Shown piece after piece: positions 42,403-52,403 of a DNA stretch of 64,000 nucleotides. Under the pieces are notes generated by a model. The model had not been told where the DNA came from, searched no databases, and saw only the letters and a list, made by a program, of their open reading frames with translations. How positions within the stretch are numbered: the stretch's first letter is position 1; each line of letters opens with the position of its first letter. The stretch lies in NCBI RefSeq assembly GCF_035497915.1, contig NZ_DATJCS010000010.1:1-64000 (forward strand), written 5' to 3'. The translations under genes and the position numbers were made by a program. Source of the stretch: Serpens sp035497915 (GTDB taxonomy: Bacteria > Pseudomonadota > Gammaproteobacteria > Pseudomonadales > Pseudomonadaceae).

Positions 42403-42608
42403 TATAGTGCGCGCCGGTCGCAATTGCGGCTCCGATCAGGTTCCACGAAGCATCGCTTCGCTACAGGTCCGCTCCGCGGCCTACCTTCGTCGTTTCATTC
42501 ATTCACATCGCAAATCCTCGCCGCCAGGCTGCCAGGGTGACCCACAAGGTCGATCACGGCATGCGCAGTCTTGCTCATGGGTGTTTGCGAATGCAAAGAG
42601 GCAACCCC
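42403..42608 (+). promoter_or_regulatory. deaD promoter and long leader
   Basis: A TATAGT -10-like box (42403-42408) implies a leader of about 195 bases before deaD; no clear -35 is seen. The leader contains a hairpin-prone GAAGCATCGCTTC and a polypyrimidine stretch. Long structured leaders are common for cold-inducible helicases, so thermoregulation is possible. The gap from 42155 to 42608 holds only this and the REP pair. Confidence 0.5.
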
Positions 42609-44282
<1,674 letters not shown>

Positions 44283-44300
44283 TCCTCGGTCGCGTCACCC

Positions 44301-44329
44301 GAAACCCCGCCCTGGCGGGGTTTCTTTTT
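44301..44329 (+). terminator. Rho-independent terminator of deaD
   Basis: GAAACCCCGC (44301-44310) pairs with GCGGGGTTTC (44315-44324), followed by TTTTT. Confidence 0.9.
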
Positions 44330-44548
44330 GGCCGGGAAAAAGACCTGGCAGGGCGAAAGACCATGTATTCATTGTGACTGTTCAGGACGAACGGTAGACT
44401 CGCCGCCTGTGATCCGGTTCACGGAGTTCTGCGACAGACGGAAGAGTGCCCGGCACGCCGACTGGGCGGGGCTTTGCTGTTCCAGGCACGTCTATTTCGT
44501 CGAAAGCCAGGGCCTGAGGGCCGTGGCAGCACAAAGAGCAGTTGAAAA

Positions 44549-44779
44549 ATGAGCAGTGCAGAAACGCAGTCGCACGAAACCACGGCGCCGAAGCGCCCGT
44601 CCCGATCCCACAAGGCCGAGCCCACCCTGCGGGCCAGCGCGCTGTTCGCGTTGCGCGTCTACAACAGCCATATCCTCGAAGGCCTGCTGGATGAGCACAT
44701 CCGCGCGGTGATGCATGCGCGCACCGAAGAGCAGATCCGTGAAGTGATTGCCATGGCGGATCGCCTGCTGCGCCGCTAG
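44549..44779 (+). CDS. small hypothetical protein
   Basis: 76 residues, cytoplasmic. The first 25 are polar and low-complexity (Ser-Ala-Glu-Thr-Gln-Ser-His-Glu...); the rest is helical and contains Leu-Phe-Ala-Leu-Arg-Val-Tyr-Asn-Ser-His-Ile-Leu-Glu-Gly-Leu-Leu, ending Met-Ala-Asp-Arg-Leu-Leu-Arg-Arg. The ribosome site is weak. Its stop overlaps by four bases the stop of the convergent GGEEF gene through a shared CTAG. Composition fits coding, but I do not recognise the family. Confidence 0.6.
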   Translation: MSSAETQSHETTAPKRPSRSHKAEPTLRASALFALRVYNSHILEGLLDEHIRAVMHARTEEQIREVIAMADRLLRR

Positions 44780-46326
44780 CCGGGGGCGCGCACCACGCGG
44801 TTACGGCCCTCTTCCTTGGCCCGGTACATCGCCTCGTCGGCACCCTTGAGCACCTTTTCCGGCAGAGGGCTGGTCTGCGGATAGTGCGCCACGCCGAAAG
44901 ACAGCGTCACCGGGCGCCCGGTGGGCGAGGCCGTTTCCTCCATCAGCCGGCGCAGGCGCTCGGCGACCTGGGCGGCATCGTCCAGGTCGGTATCCGGCAG
45001 CAGCATCATGAATTCCTCGCCGCCGCTGCGGCACAGCACGTCGCTGGCGCGCGCCACCTTGCGGATCTGGCTGGCCAGGAACTGCAGCGTGCGGTCGCCG
45101 ACGTCGTGGCCGTGCTGGTCGTTGACCTGCTTGAAGTGGTCGATATCCATCAGCACCACGGCGAAGGGGCGCGCATCGCCTTCCCATTCGTCGAGGGCCA
45201 GCTGGGCGCCGCGCCGGTTGACCAGTCCGGTCAGTGGATCGGTGATGGACTCCAGGTTCAGCTTGCCGATCTTGCGGTTGAGCAGTTCCAGGCCGCTGAG
45301 AATCGAGCGCTTTAGCTGCGTCGCCTCGTAGTACCAGGACCGGACCTTGCGCACCTCCTGGGCCGCCAGCAGGCCGTCCGGCTGCTGCACCCCCTTCGCC
45401 AGCTGGCGCAGGGGCTGGGCGATGATCAGCGACAGCCAGCCGATCACCAGCATCACCAGCAGCAGGAACGGCAGCACGAAGCTCGCCACCTCCCAGGCCA
45501 GCAGGCGCAGTTCCGCCAGGCTCGTTTCCAGCGGACGCTGGGTCACCACGCCCCATTCGGCGCCCCGCACGGTGGCGTAGCCAGCCAGCACCTCTTCGCC
45601 CTTTTCGCTGATCAGCTGCAGGCTGCCGCTGCGGCCGGCGAGCACCGCCTGGGTGATCTCGCTGGCCTCGATCCGCTGGCCGATCCATTGCGGATCATCG
45701 TGATAGAGCACTTGCCGGTCAGGGGCGAAGGCGTAGAGGTAGGAGCCGTCGCGGTGGTAATGCTTGCCCAGCATGCGGTTCAGCACGCTGGGTTCGCGCA
45801 GGTACATGGAACCGCCCAGGTAGCCGCGGAACTGCCCCTGGTCGTCGAACAGCGGGTGGGCGAGCGCCACCACCAGGCGTCCTCCTCGGGTGGTGAAGGG
45901 GGGCGAGACCAGCGGCTCGCGACGCCGCAGGATCTCTTCCGAGCCGGCGCTGATGCGCTCGGCGGCCCGCTGCGGATCATGGGGGGAAAAGGCCCGCAGG
46001 GTACCTTCAGCACTCACCAGGTAGACGGAGTTGAAGGTGTCGAGCTGCAGGCGCAGGCGCTCCAGTTCGGCAGCGACGAAGGCCGGATCGTCCAGGCGGG
46101 TGCGCAGCAGGTTGGCGCTGAAGGCCAGGCGCCGCTGCGAGGCGTACAGAAAGTCCTCGGTCAGCTCAGCCAGTTTCACGGCATAGATGCGATTGGTTTC
46201 CAGGGTCCGCTCGATCAGCAGATGACGTTGCAGCTGGTAACCGGAATACAGGAGAAAGGCTTGCACCAGCAGGGTTGCGCAGATGCTCAGGAGCAGAATC
46301 AGACGGCGAAGATCGAGCATTGGCAT
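44776..46326 (-). CDS. membrane-bound diguanylate cyclase (Cache-GGEEF)
   Basis: 516 residues. Membrane helices at about 8-28 and 285-308 bracket a periplasmic double-Cache-like sensor (Ser-Val-Tyr-Leu-Val-Ser-Ala-Glu-Gly-Thr; Gly-Tyr-Leu-Gly-Gly-Ser-Met-Tyr-Leu). After a HAMP-like linker, the GGDEF domain carries GGEEF at 435-439, an active variant, and Asp-Ile-Asp-His-Phe-Lys for metal binding. No RxxD inhibitory site is obvious. It should synthesise c-di-GMP at the inner membrane in response to an unknown external signal. Confidence 0.9.
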   Translation of the reverse strand: MPMLDLRRLILLLSICATLLVQAFLLYSGYQLQRHLLIERTLETNRIYAVKLAELTEDFLYASQRRLAFSANLLRTRLDDPAFVAAELERLRLQLDTFNSVYLVSAEGTLRAFSPHDPQRAAERISAGSEEILRRREPLVSPPFTTRGGRLVVALAHPLFDDQGQFRGYLGGSMYLREPSVLNRMLGKHYHRDGSYLYAFAPDRQVLYHDDPQWIGQRIEASEITQAVLAGRSGSLQLISEKGEEVLAGYATVRGAEWGVVTQRPLETSLAELRLLAWEVASFVLPFLLLVMLVIGWLSLIIAQPLRQLAKGVQQPDGLLAAQEVRKVRSWYYEATQLKRSILSGLELLNRKIGKLNLESITDPLTGLVNRRGAQLALDEWEGDARPFAVVLMDIDHFKQVNDQHGHDVGDRTLQFLASQIRKVARASDVLCRSGGEEFMMLLPDTDLDDAAQVAERLRRLMEETASPTGRPVTLSFGVAHYPQTSPLPEKVLKGADEAMYRAKEEGRNRVVRAPG

Positions 46327-46414
46327 GGAAGAGGGCGGTGGGCCTGGGTCGACCCGGCGCGAAAACGTGGGAAACAGCGGGTCGCCGCCCCGGGTTCCCG
46401 GGGCGGCGCATGGA

Positions 46415-46687
46415 TCAGTTCACGGCGTCGCGCAGGCCTTTGCCCGGCTTGAAGCCCGGCAGGCGCGCGGCGGCGATCTGCAGGGTGGCGCCGGTTTGCG
46501 GGTTGCGACCTTCGCGGGCGGCGCGTTCCTTCACGGCGAAGGTGCCGAAGCCGACCAGCGAAACGCTGTCACCGTCGCGCAGCGCGGTGGTGATGGTCTC
46601 GGTGAGGGCATCCAGGGCGCGGGCGGCGGTGGATTTCGGCAGGTCGGCGGAGGCCGCGATGGCCTCGATCAGTTCGGCTTTGTTCAT
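46415..46687 (-). CDS. HU-family nucleoid protein
   Basis: 90 residues, the standard HU length. It begins Met-Asn-Lys-Ala-Glu-Leu-Ile-Glu-Ala-Ile-Ala, has the Gly-Phe-Gly-Thr-Phe saddle motif and the DNA-binding arm with Arg-Asn-Pro-Gln-Thr-Gly, and ends Gly-Lys-Gly-Leu-Arg-Asp-Ala-Val-Asn. It is HU-beta-like but more Arg/Ala-rich than the common HupB, so probably a second HU paralogue. ATG 46687 is preceded by GGAG. Divergent from earP. Confidence 0.92.
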   Translation of the reverse strand: MNKAELIEAIAASADLPKSTAARALDALTETITTALRDGDSVSLVGFGTFAVKERAAREGRNPQTGATLQIAAARLPGFKPGKGLRDAVN

Positions 46688-46865
46688 GGGGGGACTCCAG
46701 TGAGAAGGGTGGCCAGTATACGCAAGCTCGGGTCGACAAGGATGCGACCTGTTCGACTCGGACCGGTTCGCTTTGTTCGCGTGGGCGGGAGACGGTCTGG
46801 CTGCGTTATCCTGCGCGCCTGATGGTAATGCCGGCGTGGTCCGGCGTGGCACGGGCGGGAGACGC

Positions 46866-47999
46866 ATGACACGAGGCTGGGACATTTTTTGTGCGGTGGT
46901 CGACAACTTCGGCGACATCGGCGTGACCTGGCGCCTGGCGCGGCAGCTGGCGGGCGAGCATGACCAGCGGGTGCGCCTGTGGGTCGATGACCTGGCGGCC
47001 TTCGCACGCCTGTGCCCGGAGGCCGACCCGCGGGCCGCGCGGCAGTTCCAGGCGGGCGTGGAAATCTGCCGCTGGGATGCGGACGGGTCGCCCGTCGAGC
47101 CCGCCGAGGTGGTCATCGAAGCCTTCGGTTGCCGGCTGCCGGCGCCGTTCGAGGCGGCCATGGCGCGGCGCGTGCCGCCACCGCTGTGGCTGAACCTGGA
47201 ATACCTGAGCGCGGAGGACTGGGTGGCCGGCTGCCACGGGCTGCCGTCCCTGCAGGCCAGCGGTCTGACCAAGTACTTCTTCTTCCCGGGCTTCGCGGCG
47301 GACACCGGCGGGTTGCTGCGCGAGCGCGAGCTGCTGGCACAGCGGGCCGCCTTCCAGGCTGATCCGTCGGCGCGCCAGACCTTCCTGCACGGACTGGGCG
47401 TTGCGCCGCGTGCCCATGAGCGCCTGATCTCGCTGTTCGCCTACGAGCTGCCGGCCCTGGGCGATTGGCTGCAAGCGCTGGCTGAGGCGGTCGAGCCCAG
47501 TCGTCTGCTGGTGCCGGAAGGGCGCGTACTGGAAGATCTGCGCGCCTGGCTGGGTGTCGCGGCGCTGCGGCCCGGCGAGACGCACTCACGGGGACGCCTG
47601 GCGGTGCAGATCCTGCCGTTCGTGTCCCAGCAGGCGTTTGACCGCCTGCTCTGGTGCTGCGACCTCAACGCGGTGCGCGGCGAGGACTCCTTCGTGCGTG
47701 CACAGTGGGCCGCGCGGCCACTGCTCTGGCACATCTATCCGCAGGACGACGAAGCGCACCTGCACAAGCTGGAGGCCTTCCTGGACCGCTATGAAGCCGG
47801 CCTGGAGCGCGAACTGGCCGACGACCTGCGCCGTGTCTGGCTGGCCTGGAACCGTGCCGAGGCTCCCGGGGCGGCCTGGCCGGCCCTGCTGGCGCAGCTG
47901 CCGGCGCTGCGGGCTCACGCCGAGCGCTGGTGCGCCGGGCTGGCGGAGCAGGCGGATCTGGCCAGTCAGCTGATGGCCTTCGCCGCCCGTCGCGGCTGA
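46866..47999 (+). CDS. earP: EF-P arginine rhamnosyltransferase
   Basis: GT-B inverting glycosyltransferase that attaches rhamnose from dTDP-L-rhamnose to Arg32 of EF-P. 377 residues. The start has Trp-Asp-Ile-Phe-Cys-Ala-Val-Val-Asp-Asn-Phe-Gly-Asp-Ile-Gly-Val-Thr-Trp-Arg (catalytic Asp pair), and the C-terminal half has Arg-Gly-Glu-Asp-Ser-Phe-Val-Arg-Ala-Gln, the nucleotide-sugar site. GGGAG upstream of ATG 46866. The substrate gene efp follows 100 bases later. This chemistry is limited to a subset of beta- and gammaproteobacteria. Confidence 0.94.
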   Translation: MTRGWDIFCAVVDNFGDIGVTWRLARQLAGEHDQRVRLWVDDLAAFARLCPEADPRAARQFQAGVEICRWDADGSPVEPAEVVIEAFGCRLPAPFEAAMARRVPPPLWLNLEYLSAEDWVAGCHGLPSLQASGLTKYFFFPGFAADTGGLLRERELLAQRAAFQADPSARQTFLHGLGVAPRAHERLISLFAYELPALGDWLQALAEAVEPSRLLVPEGRVLEDLRAWLGVAALRPGETHSRGRLAVQILPFVSQQAFDRLLWCCDLNAVRGEDSFVRAQWAARPLLWHIYPQDDEAHLHKLEAFLDRYEAGLERELADDLRRVWLAWNRAEAPGAAWPALLAQLPALRAHAERWCAGLAEQADLASQLMAFAARRG

Positions 48000-48029
48000 C
48001 GCCGGTTTCGCAAAGCGTGCGGCGGCAGG

Positions 48030-48058
48030 TTACTCGCGGGCGGGAAATTGGCTATCAT
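48030..48058 (+). promoter_or_regulatory. efp promoter
   Basis: TTACTC (48030-48035), 17-base spacer, TATCAT (48053-48058); the leader would be about 35 bases. It indicates efp has its own promoter in addition to any read-through from earP. Confidence 0.5.
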
Positions 48059-48099
48059 ACGCGGCCTCTTTTTTGTCACTCATCCCAACGGATATCCGT

Positions 48100-48666
48100 A
48101 TGAAAACCGCACAAGAATTCCGCGCCGGTCAGGTAGCCAACATCAACGGCCAGCCCTGGGTCATCCAGAAGGCCGAGTTCAACAAGTCCGGCCGTAACTC
48201 TGCGGTCGTCAAGATGAAGCTGAAGAACCTGCTGACCGGTGCCGGCACCGAAACCGTGTTCAAGGCCGACGACAAACTGGAGCCGATCATCCTTGAGCGC
48301 AAGGAAGTGACCTACTCCTACTTCGCCGACCCGCTGTACGTGTTCATGGACGGTGAGTTCAACCAGTACGAGATCGAAAAGGATGACCTGGAAGGCGTCA
48401 TGGCCTTCATCGAAGACGGCATGACCGACGTCTGCGAAGCCGTGTTCTACGGCGACAAGGTCATCTCCGTCGAACTGCCGACCACCATCGTCCGCCAGAT
48501 CGCCTACACCGAACCGGCCGTACGTGGCGACACCTCCGGCAAGGTGATGAAGACCGCTCGCCTGAACAACGGTGCCGAGCTGCAGGTTTCCGCCTTCTGC
48601 GAAATCGGCGACTCCATCGAAATCGACACCCGCACCGGCGAATACAAGTCCCGCGTCAAGGCCTGA
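48100..48666 (+). CDS. efp: translation elongation factor P (Arg32 type)
   Basis: Relieves ribosome stalling at polyproline. 188 residues, three beta-barrel domains. The loop that enters the peptidyl-transferase centre reads Lys29-Ser30-Gly31-Arg32-Asn33, with Arg32 in place of the lysine of EpmA-type EF-P, matching the adjacent rhamnosyltransferase. The C-terminal signature Glu-Ile-Asp-Thr-Arg-Thr-Gly-Glu-Tyr is intact. ATG 48100 is the family start. Confidence 0.98.
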   Translation: MKTAQEFRAGQVANINGQPWVIQKAEFNKSGRNSAVVKMKLKNLLTGAGTETVFKADDKLEPIILERKEVTYSYFADPLYVFMDGEFNQYEIEKDDLEGVMAFIEDGMTDVCEAVFYGDKVISVELPTTIVRQIAYTEPAVRGDTSGKVMKTARLNNGAELQVSAFCEIGDSIEIDTRTGEYKSRVKA

Positions 48667-48680
48667 TTCCCCGCGTGTCC

Positions 48681-48718
48681 GAAAGCCCCCGTCGCCCCAG
48701 GCGCCGGGGGCTTTCTTT
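48681..48718 (+). terminator. Rho-independent terminator of efp
   Basis: GAAAGCCCCCG (48681-48691) pairs with CGGGGGCTTTC (48705-48715), then TTT. Confidence 0.85.
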
Positions 48719-48893
48719 ATGCCGTCAAACAGATTCTGGCCATGCGCCATCCCACCTTCCGTCGGGCACATATCCGCGGATTCGCCGCTTTTGTGATTCA
48801 TCTCGCTTCCCTCGCACGCGTGCGACGCACTGTCGCAGCGGCTGTCTACCCTTGCCGCACGTCACGACAACCGAGCAAACCAAGGAGGGAGCT

Positions 48894-49139
48894 ATGCGGT
48901 GTTTACCCGAAGAAGCGGAGCGGCAGGCCATCAACGCCCTGCTCGATTGGCTGAAGGCCAGGCGTCGGGTCGCCGGCGGCATGGAGTTGGCCCTGGCAGA
49001 GGCCGAGCTCGATGAGGCCGCCGTGCGGATCGTGCTATCCGGTGCCCGTCTGCTGCCGCGCGAGCATGTGGAGGAACTGGGGCTGGGTATGGGCCGGCCG
49101 GTGCGCCGCTGTCCGCCGCGGCTGAGAGTGGTTTCCTGA
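48894..49139 (+). CDS. small hypothetical protein
   Basis: 81 residues with an excellent ribosome site (AAGGAGGG) 5 bases before ATG 48894. It is mostly helical and charged: Glu-Glu-Ala-Glu-Arg-Gln-Ala-Ile-Asn-Ala-Leu-Leu-Asp-Trp-Leu, ending Pro-Val-Arg-Arg-Cys-Pro-Pro-Arg-Leu. No signal peptide or membrane helix. I do not recognise a family. It is a single-gene unit with its own gap on both sides. Confidence 0.7.
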   Translation: MRCLPEEAERQAINALLDWLKARRRVAGGMELALAEAELDEAAVRIVLSGARLLPREHVEELGLGMGRPVRRCPPRLRVVS

Positions 49140-49526
49140 ATGCGGGTCGCCGACGAAACGCGGCTGTGCTGGCCCGTCTCCTGCGTGGCGAGCGAGAACT
49201 TGTTCACATTGCTCGCGGGCCTGTATCGAATCGGCGGCGGAACCCGGTCACGCCCCTGGGGATGTCTGGGGTTGACCAGGAACGACTCGTAACTCATTGA
49301 AAAATAAAGGCTATTTTTTTGACTAAAAAATAGTCAATTCGTCTTCGGCCCGCGAGACATGGCCGTTTGCGGGTATTTTTTGCAAGCTTTCCCACAATGT
49401 TATCCACAGAAACTGTGGATGGCTCGCCCACGGCTGCCTGGAACGAGGCCGGTGCGATCTGGCAAGTCTTTACCCGCCGGGAAAAAGGAGTACAGTGCGC
49501 GCCTCCCAAGCTCCCCAAACGACTCC
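49140..49526. other. AT-rich intergenic region with a DnaA-box palindrome
   Basis: 387 bases without a convincing gene. A local AT-rich patch (49297-49340) includes GACTA-AAAAA-TAGTC at 49321-49335. TTATCCACA at 49400-49408 is a DnaA-box consensus and lies in a perfect inverted repeat ATCCACAG-AAA-CTGTGGAT (49402-49420). A promoter for the gene at 49527 probably lies here, but I see no clear -35/-10 pair. Confidence 0.5.
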
Positions 49527-49838
49527 ATGAAGTTTCTGACCGTTCATCCGTCCGCGCCGCACACGCTCTTGTCCCTGCGTCTGGCCGGCTGGCTGCTGGA
49601 TAATCCGCGCCTGGGGCAGGCCGCGCTGGCGCAGCGCCTGGCTGGCCAACTGCTCAAACAACCGGCCCGGCGTGGCGTGGTGGAAGCGCAGAGCCGTCTC
49701 GGTCTGCTGCTCTGCCGGCATTGCGGCAGCCACCGCGACCGGCGCATTGGCCAGGAATTCCTCCGCCAGGCCGCCCGCGCCGGCGACCCGCGCGCCCAGC
49801 AGGCGCTGACCGGCGAACAGGCCGCGTCCCTGTCCTGA
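49527..49838 (+). CDS. Sel1-repeat-like small protein
   Basis: 103 residues. The second half fits a Sel1/TPR-like repeat: Ala-Gln-Ser-Arg-Leu-Gly-Leu-Leu-Leu-Cys, then Gly-Gln-Glu-Phe-Leu-Arg-Gln-Ala-Ala-Arg-Ala-Gly-Asp-Pro-Arg-Ala-Gln-Gln-Ala-Leu. No signal peptide. Start ATG 49527 matches the conserved-looking Met-Lys-Phe-Leu. It precedes rmuC by 62 bases. A protein-interaction role is suggested by the repeat only. Confidence 0.7.
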   Translation: MKFLTVHPSAPHTLLSLRLAGWLLDNPRLGQAALAQRLAGQLLKQPARRGVVEAQSRLGLLLCRHCGSHRDRRIGQEFLRQAARAGDPRAQQALTGEQAASLS

Positions 49839-49900
49839 TCCCCGGACCACCCCGGATGGCCGATATACTGGCCGCCTCGTTGCTCATTCCGGGAGTTCCC

Positions 49901-51355
49901 ATGCCCTTGCATCCCCTGTCCCTGCTGGTCGGCCTGCTGGTCGTCGGCGTGCCGCTGCTCGGCCTGGCCTGGCAGCTGCAGCGCCGGCTGGCCGAGGTGC
50001 GCGGCCAGGCGCTGCTGCTGGAGGAGCGCGCCAACACCGCGCTGCTCGCCCAGGATCTGCTCAACGGCCAGCTGCGCGAGTGCCGCGAGGAACTCGGCGA
50101 ACTGCAGCAGCACAACGCCGCGCAACAGGCCGAACTGGCCGCCCAGCGCCGCGAACGTGAGCTGCTGGTACAGGAGCAGCACGCCTGGAAAGGGGAGCGC
50201 GAGCGCCAGGAGACCACGCTGCGTCAGTTGGTCGGCGAACGTGCCGCCCTGGAGGCCGAGCTGCGCGAGCAGCAGCAGGCCCACCAGCAGCGTCTGGTCG
50301 ATCTGCAGGCCGCCCGCGACACCCTCAAGGCACAGTTCGCCGAACTGGCTGGCAGCATTTTCGCCGAGCGCGAGCAGCGCTTCGCGGAAAACAGTCAGCA
50401 GCGTCTCGGTCAGTTGCTCGAACCGCTCAAGGAGCGCATCCAGGCGTTCGAGAAGCGCGTTGAGGACAGCTATCAGCAGGAAGCCCGCGAGCGCTTCTCG
50501 CTGGCCAAGGAGCTGCAGCGCCTGCAGCAGCTCAACCAGCGTCTGGGCGAGGAAGCCAACAACCTGACCCGCGCCCTGCAGGGCCAGAAGAACCAGGGCA
50601 GCTGGGGCGAGCTGGTGCTGGAGCGCGTGCTGGAACACGCCGGCCTGGCCAAGGGCCGCGAATACCACACCCAGGTCAGCCTGCAGAGCCCGGATGGCCA
50701 GCGCTTCCAGCCCGACGTGCTGATCCAGCTGCCGGGCGACAAGCAGGTGGTGGTGGATGCCAAGGTCAGCCTGACCGCCTACCAGGCGATGCTCGCCGCC
50801 GAGAACGACAACGTGCGCGAGCTGGCCCTCAAGCGCCATGTGCAGTCGTTGCGCGGACATCTCAAGGGCCTGTCGCTGAAGGATTACCAGCGTCTGGAGG
50901 GCCTGCACAGCCTGGATTTCGTGCTGCTGTTCGTGCCCATCGAGGCGGCGTTCGCCGTCGCGCTGCAGGCCGATCCGGGGCTGTTCCAGGAGGCCTTCGA
51001 GCAGAACATCGTGATCGTCAGCCCGACGACGCTGCTGGCCACCCTGCGGGTGATCGACAGCCTGTGGCGCCAGGAGCGCCAAAGTCAGAACGCCCGCGAG
51101 ATCGCCGAGCGCGCCGGTGCGCTGTACGACAAGTTCGTAGCCTTCGTGCAGGACCTGGACGAAATCGGCGCGCGCCTGCAGCAGCTCGACAAGGCCTATG
51201 CCAGCGCGCGCAACAAGCTGGTGGACGGCCGCGGCAACCTGATTGGCCGAGTGGAGAACCTCAAGCTGCTCGGCGCCCGGGCCAGCAAGAGCCTGCCCAG
51301 TGAGCTGCTGGAACGCGCCGCCGGGCTGCCGGCGCTGGAGGATCAGGACGACTGA
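49901..51355 (+). CDS. rmuC: DNA recombination protein RmuC
   Basis: 484 residues: N-terminal membrane helix (about 5-24), long coiled coil (about 25-190), then the PD-(D/E)XK-like RmuC nuclease domain (Gly-Ser-Trp-Gly-Glu-Leu-Val-Leu-Glu; Pro-Asp-Val-Leu-Ile-Gln-Leu-Pro; Val-Val-Asp-Ala-Lys-Val-Ser-Leu-Thr-Ala-Tyr). In E. coli RmuC limits inversions between short inverted repeats. GGGAG before ATG 49901 supports the start; an in-frame ATG at 49856 is possible. The end overlaps the convergent hydrolase gene by 13 bases. Confidence 0.93.
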   Translation: MPLHPLSLLVGLLVVGVPLLGLAWQLQRRLAEVRGQALLLEERANTALLAQDLLNGQLRECREELGELQQHNAAQQAELAAQRRERELLVQEQHAWKGERERQETTLRQLVGERAALEAELREQQQAHQQRLVDLQAARDTLKAQFAELAGSIFAEREQRFAENSQQRLGQLLEPLKERIQAFEKRVEDSYQQEARERFSLAKELQRLQQLNQRLGEEANNLTRALQGQKNQGSWGELVLERVLEHAGLAKGREYHTQVSLQSPDGQRFQPDVLIQLPGDKQVVVDAKVSLTAYQAMLAAENDNVRELALKRHVQSLRGHLKGLSLKDYQRLEGLHSLDFVLLFVPIEAAFAVALQADPGLFQEAFEQNIVIVSPTTLLATLRVIDSLWRQERQSQNAREIAERAGALYDKFVAFVQDLDEIGARLQQLDKAYASARNKLVDGRGNLIGRVENLKLLGARASKSLPSELLERAAGLPALEDQDD

Positions 51356-52308
51356 GGGGCGTGGTCGGTAGGCGCCGCCAGCGGTTTGGCCTCTTCCTGC
51401 TGGGCGATAAAGCGGCGCATCCGCTCGGCCAGCTCCCGAGGCCGGGCCAGCAATTGCCAGTGACCGGCCGCGCTTTCGTGCCGGGTAAGGTTGGGCGCCC
51501 AGCGGAACAAGTCGTCGAACAGCTGCGGGCGGACGAAGCGGTCGCGTAGTGGCACGATCAGTTGCACGGGCAGCCCGGTGTGGCGCACGCACGGTCTGAA
51601 CAGGCGGCGGATGAAATTGGCCCGGTACAGCGCCACGCCGTGGATGCCATCGGCGCGCTGGCTGGCGTTGCGCGGCATGTTCCGCAGCCCCTCGACGCGG
51701 TACAGCAGCCAGGGCCAGGCCCGATCCAGGCCCAGCCGCCAGCACAGCTCCGGCAGTAGCGGCAGGTGGAAGAAGACGATGTACCAGGAGCTGAGCAATT
51801 GCCCGCCCAACTGACGCCAGGCACTGGCGCGTTTCTGCCCCAGACGTTCGCGCATCCACTGCCCGACATGATCAAGGCAGGGGCCGGAGATACTGGTATA
51901 GGACGCCAGCAACGGCTGGAGACGCGGTTCGGTGACCGCTTCCCAGCACTGGATCGAACCCCAGTCGTGGCCCAGCAGATGCACCGGGCGCCCCGGGCAG
52001 GTGGCGCGGATCACCGCTTCCAGGTCATTCGCCAGCCTCTCCAGGCGGTAATCCCGCAGCCGCCGCGGCGTCTGCGAGGCGCCGAAGCCGCGCACGTCGT
52101 AGGCGATGATCTGGAACTCGTCGGCCAACGCGTCGATCAGCGGCAGCCAGATGGTGTGGTTGTCCGGATAACCGTGCACCAGCAGCAGGACGGGTGCGTC
52201 GGCGTGTCCCCAGCGGAAAGCCGCCAGACGTACACCATCTCCCGCCACCGCGAGACACTGGACTGGCTGGCGCGCCGCGCCGCCAGGAATATCGTTGCTG
52301 TCTGCCAT
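51343..52308 (-). CDS. alpha/beta hydrolase, epoxide hydrolase-like
   Basis: 321 residues. Oxyanion motif His-Gly-Tyr-Pro-Asp-Asn, nucleophile elbow Gly-His-Asp-Trp-Gly-Ser with Asp115 rather than Ser, and the catalytic His283 in Ala-Gly-His-Trp. An Asp nucleophile followed by Trp is the epoxide hydrolase/haloalkane dehalogenase pattern. No signal peptide. AGGAG before the start at 52308. A separate short-chain dehydrogenase that sometimes accompanies this family is absent here. Substrate unknown. Confidence 0.85.
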   Translation of the reverse strand: MADSNDIPGGAARQPVQCLAVAGDGVRLAAFRWGHADAPVLLLVHGYPDNHTIWLPLIDALADEFQIIAYDVRGFGASQTPRRLRDYRLERLANDLEAVIRATCPGRPVHLLGHDWGSIQCWEAVTEPRLQPLLASYTSISGPCLDHVGQWMRERLGQKRASAWRQLGGQLLSSWYIVFFHLPLLPELCWRLGLDRAWPWLLYRVEGLRNMPRNASQRADGIHGVALYRANFIRRLFRPCVRHTGLPVQLIVPLRDRFVRPQLFDDLFRWAPNLTRHESAAGHWQLLARPRELAERMRRFIAQQEEAKPLAAPTDHAPQSS

Positions 52309-52403
52309 GCTGATCTCCTGCCGCTGTTTGCACAGTGTCGGCGTCGGAGCGTCGCGCGCCCACCTATCGGAGGACGGGGCGCGGGCAGGGGTGGGAGCGG
52401 TGG

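Noticed and set aside
44328..44552. 74-codon frame between deaD and the small gene at 44549
   Set aside because: It begins inside the deaD terminator, has no ribosome site and a coding pattern unlike its neighbours.
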